From positions 36,702,689-36,766,688 of the forward strand of contig NC_030381.2 of assembly GCF_001625215.2 (NCBI RefSeq): a stretch of DNA of 64,000 nucleotides, written 5' to 3'. Positions 1 through 10,500 of the stretch are shown here, piece by piece. The notes under the pieces are model-generated. The model did not search any database and had not been told where the DNA came from. It saw nothing but the letters and a program-made list of their open reading frames with translations. Source of the stretch: Daucus carota subsp. sativus (Eukaryota; Streptophyta; Magnoliopsida; Apiales; Apiaceae). A program made the translations under genes and the position numbers. Position 1 is the first letter of the stretch. Each line of letters opens with the position of its first letter.

Positions 1-526
1 GTTCTCTTGTTGAATGGAAGAGCAGCAGAGGAGCGCAGGCCCGCGAAGTCTGAGAACCCTTTGTTCACCTGTACATTGATCACCAACTTACATTACTACT
101 TTGCAGCCAAGTAGAATTATATGCACACTATGTTACCCGGACTAGGCTAAAAGTGTCCAACATGGATATATGTAGTGCCGGACACAGCAATGTTTTGATA
201 AATTTACATGTTTTTGGCCTAAAATAAGTGTCCGAGTGTACATACCATGTTCCAGTTGAGTGTCCGACATGGATACTCGAAACAAAATGAAGATTTGGAA
301 AAACATAGTATGCACATAACATGATTTCACGTTTACATGATATGTGCCTAGCCATAAAACATTCTATCTGCTACTGTCTAGCTATTTTCAAACATTCCTC
401 AGTACTGACAGACTAAAAAGAAATGACAGTGATCACAATAAATAAATTTAACAACATGACTAGCAGAAATGGAATGTAAGAGACCTGGAGAGATGAGCTG
501 CCCATGGAAAGAGCAGCAGAGGCCAT
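1..526 (-). CDS. GAPA: Chloroplast glyceraldehyde-3-phosphate dehydrogenase A subunit, 5' end only
   Basis: This is the start of the nuclear gene for the plastid NADP-dependent GAPDH A subunit of the Calvin cycle; the rest lies left of the window. Exon 1 is 526-485 (MASAALSMGSSSLQ) with a GT donor at 484-483. Exon 2 starts at 68 after an AG acceptor and runs off the edge. It reads VNKGFSDFAGLRSS followed by AALPFNKR, matching the plastid transit peptide of plant GAPA proteins (family pattern GFSEFSGLR, then LPF and basic residues). The phase-0 junction keeps the frame. Only 36 residues of transit peptide are visible and no catalytic residue, so the call rests on the transit-peptide signature. 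The first intron (484-69) holds a complete hAT-type MITE. GAPB has a different transit peptide and is less likely. Confidence 0.8.
128..308. mobile_element. hAT-type MITE, copy 1, in GAPA intron 1
   Basis: A 181-bp non-coding element begins CTATGTTACCCGGACT and ends in a diverged terminus ACATAG. It is flanked by a perfect 8-bp direct repeat TATGCACA at 120-127 and 309-316, the target-site length of hAT elements. The body aligns along its whole length with the reverse complement of 59154-59340, for example the shared block GGCCTAAAATAAGTGTC. The right terminal repeat is more decayed than in copy 2, suggesting an older copy. There is no open reading frame, so it is non-autonomous. Confidence 0.85.
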
Positions 527-630
527 GGTTAGTGTGATGTTGTGACAGTACAAAGAGATGAGAAATGAGAAGGATTTATTTGGGAAAGAGAATGTGGATG
601 AGATTATGAATGATAGATAGAGGTCTTGCA

Positions 631-775
631 CATTATATGGCTATGCTTTTGTGTTTATTTCTTGCATTTTTGTTATTTGCATTATTATTTTTTTAGCTTT
701 CTTCAATGGCCTTTCATATCACATCCATCTAAATATAAGGTTGTGTTGCATCAAGTTTCTCCACCACCTTATCTT
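631..775 (-). promoter_or_regulatory. Likely GAPA core promoter with I-box
   Basis: On the minus strand upstream of the GAPA start codon at 526 there is a TATA-like CATATAATG at 631-640, about 105 bp before the ATG. A GATAAG motif (plus-strand CTTATC at 768-773) lies further upstream. GATAAG is the I-box core found in promoters of light-regulated photosynthesis genes. The assignment is by position and motif only; short motifs like these also occur by chance. Confidence 0.4.
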
Positions 776-1805
776 TCACAAATGCCACTCTGTCAATATT
801 GCTTCTTCCTATAGGATTACAAAGACTTAGAAATCTATGTTCTGCTCTGTCTTAAGTTGTATGCAAAACTACAAATCATTTGAAACTTTATATTTTTCAT
901 TGTTGTAAAAAATCGGTATTAATCACCAATTAACGCTTTTTACCATCCTGATATTTTTACTATTACGGGATACTGATATATTTATCTTGTTTCCCCTATA
1001 TCATAAATCACCAGACCTATCTTTCAATAAAATTTGGAATACCCAAGACCTTTATTTAGCAAAAAGAACAGTTAATTGTCCTTTTTACTAATTTAAATCA
1101 GGAACTTCATCTTGTGGCAAGATACTAATATTATGTCAACTGTCAGTCAAACAATTGTTTGTGAGCTATCTTCATGCCAATTATACAGTATGTTGCAAGA
1201 GTTTAGCCACTATACAAAACTCACGGTATTTTGAACAGTTGTGATGAAAATATCTGCGGTCAAAAGACTTAATCCTTTTGTCCCATTTAATTCTAGAAGT
1301 CTGTAACTTATTTTTAAGAATTTTTTTAATAAAAATTTAACATCCAAACTATATTAAAAAAAACAAATCTTAAAAATAAATTACACAACTATACTTATAC
1401 TTTACGGGAGTATTAAAGTGTGTGCCGTCCCTCTTCTCTAATATATATTATCCAGGGGACGAAGGGTCTTATAGTACAAATTATAATTATCCCCAAATAT
1501 GCATATCGACATCGATGCCTGTGGTTTTTCAGACTCTTGCCAAGTCCAGGCTACTTGGCGGGATTTATTAACTCCGATTTCAAGCCGATTCCGATTTTAA
1601 CATGAAAAAAATGTATGTTTATGTAATAAATCAAAAGAAGACATAAAGTCAAAAAACTGGCTTAGAGTTTTTGCCAACAGGATTACAATAGTTTTTGTGT
1701 CATTTCTTGCTATGGGCATTGGGCAAGGCCCTGGCAGTTTTTGGTATGCTCATGAGCAGATATTTTAATTTTTAGATGTAAGAACGCTTGCATCCCAGCA
1801 AAGAA
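776..1805. other. Intergenic, GAPA to F-box pair
   Basis: This is AT-rich spacer between two genes that both point left. No coding signal was seen on either strand; the open frames are short and without known domains. The one structured part is a short Stowaway-like inverted-repeat element at 1272-1410, listed separately. Confidence 0.6.
1272..1410. mobile_element. Stowaway-like MITE (weak)
   Basis: A 139-bp stretch is bounded by TA dinucleotides (1270-1271 and 1411-1412). Its right end, read inward, starts CTCCCGTAAAG and its left end ATCCTTTTGTCCC, both reminiscent of Stowaway termini. Inside, CTTATTTTTAAGA on the left pairs with TCTTAAAAATAAAT on the right, giving a hairpin. The ends have diverged, so the family assignment is tentative. 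Confidence 0.4.
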
Positions 1806-1909
1806 TACTCCATGTACATTCATGTTCTTGAAAACAAAGGAGATATCAAAGTTTAACTAAGCCTCCATCATATGTGTGATTGACTCAATCCAATAACTAA
1901 TATAGTCGA

Positions 1910-1991
1910 CTAGCACCAGGATAACACACACCCAGTCTGCATTATAAAATCTAGCACCAGGATAACACACACCCAGTCTACATTATAAAAT
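1910..1991. repeat. 41-bp tandem duplication downstream of the first F-box gene
   Basis: Two nearly identical 41-bp units, 1910-1950 and 1951-1991, both contain CTAGCACCAGGATAACACAC. The corresponding place in the paralogous copy (about 4168-4200) has only one unit, so this duplication happened after the F-box gene pair formed. Confidence 0.85.
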
Positions 1992-2210
1992 ATTAATTCA
2001 TGTCCAAGTCATGGTGAGAAATGTCGAATTATCCCACACGGTTTAGAAAATGTAAAATGAACTAAGGAACATGAACATAGAAATACAATAATCGAGATGA
2101 GTAATATCATCATCACCTTCAGGATCTGCAATTTTTTCCTCCCTATAATCATCAGATTCTAAGCTGCTTATCAGCTTGAGAAATATTGTTGCTCTCCTCA
2201 TTTTCATCTT

Positions 2211-3605
2211 CTAAATCAACATTGTTTTCCTCATTATCACCTTCTGAATCATCTCTTCTAAATCAACACTGCTTTCCACATCTTTGTCATCAGACCAATT
2301 GACCATTTTTGATCCTGTGACTAAGAGCATTTGCTGGCTCTCTGTATACTTGAAAACGTCATCATAATCAAACAAAGGATAAGTTCTGATATATCTGACA
2401 ACTTTCCTGTCATAGTTATAAGAGATCCACTCACCGTATATCAATAAGAATTCAACATTGTTGAAAAGGCCCTTGAGATAGCCTAATTGCTTACCTACAT
2501 CAATATTAAGCATGAAAGTCCATGATGCCTCAACTCCACCACCACGAAGGCATGCCTCATCATCTAATATCCACAAGTTAATTTTTCCGCTTCTCAACTC
2601 CTCGTCATTAGAGAACATAACAGCTATAGAATCCTTGAAATCAACAATTCGGGCATCGTAACATTTGCGAGGGCCTTTACAGTTAATAGGTAGTTTAATA
2701 TCACAAATAAACACCTCCTTATTTAGATTAAAAGCCACCATACCACTATATCCCGTGGCAAACAAAAATCCATGGAGGCATATATCAAATCTACAGTTGT
2801 AGGGAATATCAATCAACTTAGTCTCAATGTTTCGCCAAGTATCTCTTTCCGCAGAATAGACCTCGTTTCGCCAAGTATCTCTTTCCGCAGAATAGACCTC
2901 AGGAAAAACAGTACGAGACACAACCCTAACAACCTTAAAATCAAAATCAACAGGATCAAACCCAAAGCCTAAAGCAACTTTATCATCACAATTGTAAAGA
3001 GCATGCGAGGGAATGAGTTTGGATTGCCTAGCAGTGGGATTCCAAATGTATATATCAGTAGCTTTATCAGCAGTAGGGAAGAAATAATTCGCATCAATAG
3101 AAGCAGAGGGATCAACACAAACACACACAATTCCGCAAACACAACCAACGAGAATAGAGGGAGGCGTGAAGGGATAATCACCTCTGGAGAAAGGAAAGTT
3201 AAGCTTGGCTATATAATTATCAGTAGCACCGAGCCGGTAGAGTGAATAGGAGCCGTCTTCTTCTGGATGGTCATCAAGATCTTCTCCTTTGAAAAGGCGT
3301 ACAATGAGAGTAGGAGCTTGTTCATTATTATCATCCACAGCGCGGTTGATTGTAATAGCATGACGTTGATAATGAGATTTGATGAAATTAGGGCTGGAAA
3401 TGAGGGAGTACCAGGGTTTTGACACGGCTTTGCATTGGAGTAAGTATTTTACAGGGAGTCTGGAAAGCACCTCGGTTAAAAGATCTTCGTCTGTTAACAT
3501 CTCCACCCCCTCGGTTCGCTTAGCCATCTCAGGGGTTAGGTTTTTCGCTGCTGATTGTTGGGGGTGGGGCTGTGAATTGGGGCAGAAAAAGACCTCAGTA
3601 CTCAT
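2211..3605 (-). CDS. F-box protein with FBA-type C-terminal domain, copy 1
   Basis: A single-exon 464-residue protein of the large plant F-box/FBA (F-box associated) family, expected to be a substrate-recognition subunit of an SCF ubiquitin ligase. The F-box lies at about residues 36-80 (LTDEDLLTEVLSRLPVKYLL, then CKAVSKPWYSLISSPNF). The C-terminal part has FBA features such as IYIWNPTARQSKLIP and LGFGFDPVDFDFKVVRV. The ATG at 3605 gives the longest frame; an internal MAKRTEG at about residue 28 could also serve. Residues around 245-270 contain a perfect 12-residue tandem repeat (NEVYSAERDTWR), from a 36-bp duplication at 2829-2900. Compared with copy 2, a 2-nt insertion near 2256 shifts the frame and replaces an acidic tail with a short basic one (MIQKVIMRKTMLI). 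The substrate is unknown. Confidence 0.85.
   Translation of the reverse strand: MSTEVFFCPNSQPHPQQSAAKNLTPEMAKRTEGVEMLTDEDLLTEVLSRLPVKYLLQCKAVSKPWYSLISSPNFIKSHYQRHAITINRAVDDNNEQAPTLIVRLFKGEDLDDHPEEDGSYSLYRLGATDNYIAKLNFPFSRGDYPFTPPSILVGCVCGIVCVCVDPSASIDANYFFPTADKATDIYIWNPTARQSKLIPSHALYNCDDKVALGFGFDPVDFDFKVVRVVSRTVFPEVYSAERDTWRNEVYSAERDTWRNIETKLIDIPYNCRFDICLHGFLFATGYSGMVAFNLNKEVFICDIKLPINCKGPRKCYDARIVDFKDSIAVMFSNDEELRSGKINLWILDDEACLRGGGVEASWTFMLNIDVGKQLGYLKGLFNNVEFLLIYGEWISYNYDRKVVRYIRTYPLFDYDDVFKYTESQQMLLVTGSKMVNWSDDKDVESSVDLEEMIQKVIMRKTMLI
2829..2900. repeat. 36-bp in-frame tandem duplication inside F-box copy 1
   Basis: Two perfect 36-bp units, 2829-2864 and 2865-2900, both begin GTTTCGCCAAGTATCTC. 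The length is a multiple of three, so 12 residues are repeated without breaking the frame. Copy 2 has a single unit at the matching place (near 5033-5067), so the event is recent and specific to copy 1. Confidence 0.95.
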
Positions 3606-4525
3606 GCAATTTTTACAATGTTCAGTAACCCGATTTTGCTCTCATCAGGACCTTTTAATCCGCCGGTTTGCACCCGCTTATACATTTTTTATGATGTTAT
3701 TACACATTATAATATTTAGTTATTATTTTATTAATTAATAGTAATTCGTTCACACATATATATTTATTATATTAAAATTTTACAATTATTCATATTTAAA
3801 GTAATATATTATTTTGATTTAGTAAATGATTATATATTTCCCATAAGAAAACTTCTAAAAATTAATTGAATCAAATAGCAACCTTCGTATAATACTAATC
3901 GAGAATTTATTGATTAAATATAGAATTTATGGAGTAAATAATACTCCATGTACAAATTACAATCATGTTCTTGAAAACAAAGGAGATTTCAATGTGTAAC
4001 TAGGCCTCTATCATATGTGTGGCATTCGCTGAATGGTTTTTAGTATGGCTTCATGGGATCCTCATATACCTGTGTACCCATTTAAGAGGGTTCCTCGACC
4101 TGCAAGAATGTCATAACTTGTATCTCTCAATTCGATTGACTCAATCCAATAGCTAATATAGTCAACTAGCACCAGGATAAAACACACACATTATAAAATA
4201 TTTATTCATGTCCAAGTCATGGTGAGAAACGTCGAATTATCCCACACGGTTTAGAAATGTAAAATGAATTGAGGAACATGAACATAGAAATACAATAATC
4301 AAGATGAGTAATATCATCATCACCTTCAGGATCTGCACTTTTTCCTCGCAATAATCGTCAGATTCTAAGCTGCTTATCAGCTTGAGAAATACTGTTGACT
4401 CTCCTCATTTTCATCTTCTAAATCAACACTGTCTTCCTCATTATCACCTTCTGAATCATCTTCCAAATCAACACTGCTTTCCACATCTTCATCATCAGAC
4501 CAATTGACTAATTTTGATCCTGTGA
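3606..4525. other. Spacer between the two F-box genes
   Basis: It contains the short promoter region of copy 1, a very AT-rich block at about 3690-3950 and, from about 3944, the duplicated 3' flank of copy 2. On the minus strand, 4525 down to about 4390 still encodes the former acidic tail of copy 2 (runs such as VDLEDDSEGDNEEDSVDLED), now out of frame with its gene. No other coding signal was seen. Confidence 0.6.
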
Positions 4526-5773
4526 CTAGCAGCATTTGCTGGCTCTCTGTATACTTGAAAACGTCATCAAAATCAAACCAAGGATTAGTTTCGATACAAT
4601 TACGACTTTCCTGTCATGGTTATAAGAGATCCAGTCACCATCTATCAATAAGAATTCAACATTGTTGAATAGTCCCTTGAGATAGTCGAATTCCTTACCT
4701 ACGTCAATATTAAGCATGAAAGTCCATGACGCCTCAACTCCACCATCACGAAGGCATGCCTCGTCATCTAATGTCCACAAGTTAATTTTTCCGCTGCTCA
4801 GCTCCTCGTCATTAGAGAACATAATAGCTATAGAATCCTTGAAATCAACAATTCGGGCATCGTAACATTTGTGAGGGTCACTAGGTTTAATAGGTAGCTT
4901 AATTTCACAAATAAACACCTCCTTATTTAGATTAAAAGCCATCATACCACTACATCCCATGGCAAACAAAAATCCATGGAGGCATATATCAAACGCACAG
5001 TTGTAGGGAATATCAATCAACTTAATCTCAATGTTTCGCCAAGTATCTCTATTTGCAGAATAGACCTGAGGAAAAATAGCACGAGATACAACCCTAACAA
5101 CCTTAAAATCAAAATCAACGGGATCAAACCCGAAGCCTAAAGCAACTTTATTCTTATCATCACAGTTGTAAAGAGCATGCGAGGGAATGAGTTTGGATTG
5201 CCTAGTTGCGGGATTCCAAATGTATATGTCAGTAGCTTTATCACAAGCAGGCACGCAATGAATAGCATCAATAGGAGCAGAAGGATCAACACAAACACAA
5301 ACAATTCCGCAAACACAACCAACGAGAATAGAGGGAGGCGTGAAGGGATAATCACCTCTGGAGAAAGGAAAACCAAGATCGGCTACATATTCATCACGAT
5401 TACCGAGTCGGAAGAGTGAATAGGAGCCGTCTTCTTCAGGATGGTCATCACGATCTTCTTGTTTGAAAAGGCGTACAATGAGAGTAGGAGCTTGTTCATT
5501 ATTATCATCCACAGCGCCGTTGATTGTAATAGCATGACGTTGATAATGAGATTTGATGAAACTAGGGTTCGAAATGAGAGAGTACCAGGGTTTTGACACG
5601 GCTTTGCATTGGAGTAAGTATTTTACGGGGAGTCTAGAAAGCACCTCGGTTAAAAGATCTTCATCACTTAACCTCTCCACCCCCTCGGTTCGCTTCGCCA
5701 TCTCAGGGGTTAGGTTTTTCGCTGGTGATTGTGGGGGGCTGGGGCTGTAAATTGGGGAAGAAAAAGACCTCAT
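4526..5773 (-). CDS. F-box protein with FBA-type C-terminal domain, copy 2 (frameshifted C terminus)
   Basis: A single-exon 415-residue paralogue of the gene at 2211-3605. The frame starts at ATG 5773 (MRSFSSPIYSPSPP); the open frame further upstream would need a TTG start. The F-box reads LSDEDLLTEVLSRLPVKYLL and the FBA part IYIWNPATRQSKLIP and FGFDPVDFDFKVVRV. After WISYNHDRKVV the frame departs from copy 1 through a 1-nt deletion near 4595-4605 and ends soon after in an unrelated tail (IQRASKCC). The sequence beyond, in another frame, still encodes the KYTESQQMLLVTGSKLVNW segment and an acidic tail. The F-box and most of the FBA domain are intact, so the protein may still work. Function is by family only. 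Confidence 0.8.
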   Translation of the reverse strand: MRSFSSPIYSPSPPQSPAKNLTPEMAKRTEGVERLSDEDLLTEVLSRLPVKYLLQCKAVSKPWYSLISNPSFIKSHYQRHAITINGAVDDNNEQAPTLIVRLFKQEDRDDHPEEDGSYSLFRLGNRDEYVADLGFPFSRGDYPFTPPSILVGCVCGIVCVCVDPSAPIDAIHCVPACDKATDIYIWNPATRQSKLIPSHALYNCDDKNKVALGFGFDPVDFDFKVVRVVSRAIFPQVYSANRDTWRNIEIKLIDIPYNCAFDICLHGFLFAMGCSGMMAFNLNKEVFICEIKLPIKPSDPHKCYDARIVDFKDSIAIMFSNDEELSSGKINLWTLDDEACLRDGGVEASWTFMLNIDVGKEFDYLKGLFNNVEFLLIDGDWISYNHDRKVVIVSKLILGLILMTFSSIQRASKCC

Positions 5774-7503
5774 ATATATATGCAATTTGTAAGAGGTTTA
5801 GTAACCCGATTTTGCTCAAATTAAGGCGTTTAATCTCCCGCTTTCGCTTATTACGAGACTAATATTACGCAGTAATGATAGACATCGTGAATAAGATCCG
5901 GTCTGAATAAAGATTTTGAATTAACGGGAAATCGGATATTCATTAAAAAAATCAATTCCTTTCTCTTTCTTTTTTAACATATCGTTTTCGAAAAATTAGG
6001 CATTTTTTAAAAAAAAATTGAGTATTTGATTGACTTGTTTAGTCTAGCTCTAATAAATATAATAAATTAAATTGAGTTATCAGTATATGCTACTATGCGT
6101 GGTAGTTAAATGTGGAAACTTGTATTCAAAAGATATTTTAACATTTAAAATAATTGTTTTGAAAAAAGAAATGAGACAAATATTTTAGAACAAATATTTC
6201 TTTCAAAAAAGACATTTAAAAAGGGATGGAGAGTGTATATTTTAATATTAAATTTTTTTTAATAAAATAAGATAAGAATATTATGAGTGCCTGAAATTCA
6301 TATATTCAATAAATTGAAAAATATTACGAAAAAAAGATGTAATTGAGATGAAGCCATGGAGGACTATAAAAAATGGATCTTCTCCGAATATTTATCGAAG
6401 TGGTTAATTATTTACTAAACTCAAAATGGTATCAAGATGGTCACTTGGTCACTAAACTCAAAATGGTATCTTGAAACATAAGTTCAACCAGTAAAAATAT
6501 TATTTATAAAGTTTTACCCATTATTTTTGAATGTTACCAAAACAAAGTAAAAGGTTATGACTTCTAATATTTATGATAATATATTTAGATTTTATTAAGT
6601 TTATTTATTATTTATATTTAATTAAAACAAAGAAAATAACTATATAATAAAATATAAATAAAATAAACTTGATAAAATATTAATATATTATTTTAAATAG
6701 TAGAAGTCCTAACCTTTTAGTTGGTTGTGATAACATTTAAAAATAATGCGTAAAAATTTTATAAATAATATTTTTACTACTTGAACTCATATTTTAAGAT
6801 ATTTATTTATTTATTTGATATTTATGGTGATTTTAGTGACCAACTTGATATTTTTTGAGTTCAGTGACCAACTTGATACTTTAAACTCACTTCAGTGACC
6901 AATTTGAGATTGTTTAAAATTAAGATTGTTTAAATTCAAAAAAATTTGAGATATTCAATTTGAGATTTTTCAAAATCAAAATTTATATTTATATTATCTT
7001 TAAAGCCTAAAAAAATTATATCCAACCCTACCGCATTCTATCAAAATTCACAAAAAATCAAAATAGCATGAAATTTATTGAAATCTATAAATTAAACCAT
7101 TAAAATATCAAAGTACACACCAAATCAATAAATAAAGGAGCGAATCAAACCATCCCTAGCAGCCAGAAAGCATACCAAGGGTTCATTATCTTCTGCACTC
7201 CTCCCAACATTTTGGCGGGAAATCTTTCAACAAGAAGTTGTGAGAGATATAGAGATTGTTACCGTATACATAAACACAGTTTTATATTTAGAGGTACAGA
7301 TATAAATTCTACTCTTGACGTAACGGATCTATTATAGTATGTAGTACGTAACGTGTTTGATGAAATGCCTCACTGAGACGTCATTGCTTTTTTTTACTCT
7401 TTTTGTGCTTACATTTAGATTGGGTTTCCCCCCCGAAGAACTGAATATCTAATTCTGATGCCCTTCTGTTATGTTGGTGTAGCTGTGATTAGGATTCGAC
7501 GAA
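5774..7503. other. Intergenic, F-box pair to FSD3
   Basis: Very AT-rich spacer between two divergent genes, so it should hold both promoters. A fold-back element takes up about 6395-6915. The last 300 bp (about 7190-7503) are less AT-rich and probably hold the FSD3 5' leader. No coding region was seen. Confidence 0.55.
6395..6915. mobile_element. Long fold-back MITE of unassigned family
   Basis: The left half (about 6395-6620) and right half (about 6670-6915) are imperfect inverted copies. For example AGTAAAAATATTATTTATAA at 6491-6510 pairs with TTATAAATAATATTTTTACT in the right arm. The outer ends carry repeated GGTCACTNAACTCAAA-like units, two on the left and three on the right. The arms exceed 200 bp with a short centre near 6640. 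No clear target-site duplication was found, so the exact ends and superfamily are uncertain. Confidence 0.65.
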
Positions 7504-10500
7504 ATGAGCTGGGCCTGTTGTAGTAATATCTGTCCTTCAACTTCTAATTTTCTGGCGATAGGTTACGATCTTAAGCGTTTTAATGGGAACAAAGTTTCTT
7601 TTCCGGTATGTTTTTTATTGCTTATGTACTCTCTTGTTTTGACACAATTGAATGGTTTGTGTGAGTTGCTCTTTCATATGTCGGTATATTGTTTGCTTAG
7701 AAGGTGTAAGTGAGAAGAATTTACATTGTAGTGCTGGGAATCTGTTTAGCTTTAGGTACCACTTTGCTGGTCATTTTTTGAGAGAGTGAATCTTTGGCCT
7801 TTCTGCACTACATAGCTAAATTGTTTTCAAGGATGTCTACACATTGTAATACTTTATATTGGCATGTAAATAACTATGTCCTTAACGTATACAAAATTAA
7901 AATATGGTTTAATGGTTAACTGAGAATTGGTAGTTATTGAACTACATTCTCCCAAGCTTTAAGCCTTAAACTTGAACTTGGGAGTTTAGTGCTCAAATAA
8001 CATAACGTGTACTCTTTTAGGATAGCAGGCAAGGTGTCAGGACTGATAATTTTGTTGCAGTTGATGATTTTCACTCTTATGATACACTGATCAAGGTTCA
8101 TTGAATGATAGAGAACTATTAGTTTGACAATTCAGAATTCGATTGCTTGTTGTTGAAGGAGCTGTTTTCTTTGATTTCTTATATTCTACTTAAAAAACTG
8201 GATCGTGGTGATAAGATTATTATGTACTATAAGTCCTGACAATCCTATTCAATAGCAGGCCCAAAGACCAAAAAGAAGGTTAAGCAAGTCTGGCAGAGAA
8301 ACAGATATATGCGCTTATTATGGCTTGAAAACTCCTCCATACGAACTTGTAAGTAAACTTGTATCTTCTCCAATTCCTATAACTAAATTCTATTGGATAT
8401 ATATTATTTTACCTTTTATATTTCTTTTGTATTATGGCCCGAAATCTTACTCGTACAAACTATTAGATTAACATATGTTCTCCTACCTTTTGCTTTCAGT
8501 GTCATTGTTTAGCGTATGTGGAACTATAGTTAAATATGGTATCTGCTCGAGCCCAGACATTTCTCATACTTGGGATTAGATATAGCTATAGGATGCCTAA
8601 TATAGAATTGTTTATATTCATAAAATCATGGTACCATAGGTAATAGTATGATATTATTATTACTTGTTCTAATTTGTATGAATGTTAAATGTCAGACTAG
8701 AATTACAGATTCCGCATGGCCTCAACCTTTGAGGTTGAGAAACCAGAATGCCTCTCAGAAACTATATCAATCCATTCCTATGCAGTTTTGACTGTGGAGT
8801 GTCCTATTTTGAAACCATTGAGGCCTTGCAGCCTCTTCATTTATAATTCGGTTTAACTTTTCCTTCTTTTTATTGATCGACATGAACACAGCTTTTACTT
8901 CTATCTCTGTGTGTGTTTGTGTATTTATATGTAGGATGCCCTAGAACCATATATGAGCCAGAAGACGCTTGAGAAGCATTGGGGAGGGCATCATCATAAT
9001 TATGTGGAGGGTCTAAACAAACAGCTTGAAAGGAATGACGTACTTTATGGACTGACTATGGAAGAGCTTATCAAAGTGACGTATAACAATGGCAATCCGT
9101 TACCTGAATTCAACAACGCTGCCCAGGTTTTTTCAAGTTACTAGTAACCATGCTTACTTCAGGTCATCTTCCATAGTTTAGAACTGCAATCTAGTGCATG
9201 TATGTGTATGTAAATTAACACAATGAATGCACTAAATGTTTCCAAATCACTTATAAACATGTTTAGTTGAGGTCATCTTCCACTCTGAACTTAAGTATGC
9301 TGCATGTATGTCTATGTATATGTAGCAAAATGCATGCACTACATGTTTCTAAGTTATCAATAAACCTGTTTAACTGAGGTTTCTTTTATTCTAGAACTTT
9401 GTGTGGTGCATGTATGTGTATGTATATATGATGCATGCAAATGGTCATATGTAATTTCATTCACTAGCCCTGCATACAGAACCAAACCACCCTTGTTTTA
9501 CATTACAACCTGTCCCTATGCACCAGGCACCTTAAAAAATGGTTCAGGCTTGTTTGAATTTGTGTGGGACTGGCTTCGTTGGCTTGTCCTGACCAGATAC
9601 TTCAAAGCATATGTACACATTGAGATGAAGTAGCCAAAGCTTGTTTAATATTTACACATTTTAAGTTTTCGTATATATTTCTTTCAACTCAACTTCTAAT
9701 CCGAATATGCTTGCTAGTGACTTTAATAGGCTTCCTTAATTATTAATCCCCCCGTCCCCCTCAATTGTTTACATTGGGAGACGGGGGCTCGGCACGCATT
9801 CTAATGCTCTCATAAAATATAGTTTGATAAATTATTTTGATTTTTTTTTCTTCTGAATAATTATTTACTATCTAAATTTTTATACAGAAAAGAAAATTTT
9901 CAATTTTTTTTATGAAACTATGATTTATATGCGCCTTAAAATGCGTGTCAAGCAATGCAAAAAAAAAAAAAAAGTAAAGAAATGAGAGGGACAAAGGGGT
10001 TAGATGCAAGTCCTCTTAGGTATAACACGTCCTGCCAAAATCCTTAGAGGAAGCCAGTCGGGAAAGAATTGGGAATTCTGTAAAAGTTCATTCTGGCATT
10101 AAGAACTAACCGAGTCTGACCTCTTATAGTGAGCCTCCAATGAGTTTTATCATTTAGAAAATTATCTGTCTCATTAAATAATATCTATAGAAGATATCCG
10201 CACAATCTCTTATAATGGCATTGATAATGATGAGATTTGCATCCCCTGATCAGTGTAACTTAAAGTGTGAATCCAAAGCATGGTTATCATGGAGTTGCCA
10301 TATTAATGACTTAGCTTCCCGGTGCCAGAAAAATGCAAGGTGTCTGGTCACCATGTTTTGACTTAATCGGCCTTTTGGGATGGGTGAAATAAACTTTTGT
10401 TTATTTTGCACTTAGCAAATAGCAACGACTCAGCCCAATTACCCAACTTCACCCTCGAGGACTTCAAGAGTTCCACAATTGTATTAATTTCAACAGTAGC

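Larger units (their letters stand above)
1806..5785. repeat. Tandem segmental duplication carrying the two F-box genes
   Basis: Two direct units with a period near 2.16 kb, about 1806-3605 and 3944-5785, each contain one F-box gene and roughly 400 bp of its 3' flank. Outside the genes the match covers AAAACAAAGGAGAT and the CATATGTGTG region, the CTAGCACCAGGATAA segment and GGTGAGAAA. Unit 2 has an extra stretch near 4030-4120 that is absent from unit 1. The upstream flanks soon diverge beyond the start codons. Confidence 0.85.

Noticed and set aside
2772-3738. Plus-strand open frames opposite F-box copy 1 (and 5177-5750 opposite copy 2)
   Set aside because: They are shadows of the coding strand; the minus-strand frame has the F-box and FBA motifs.
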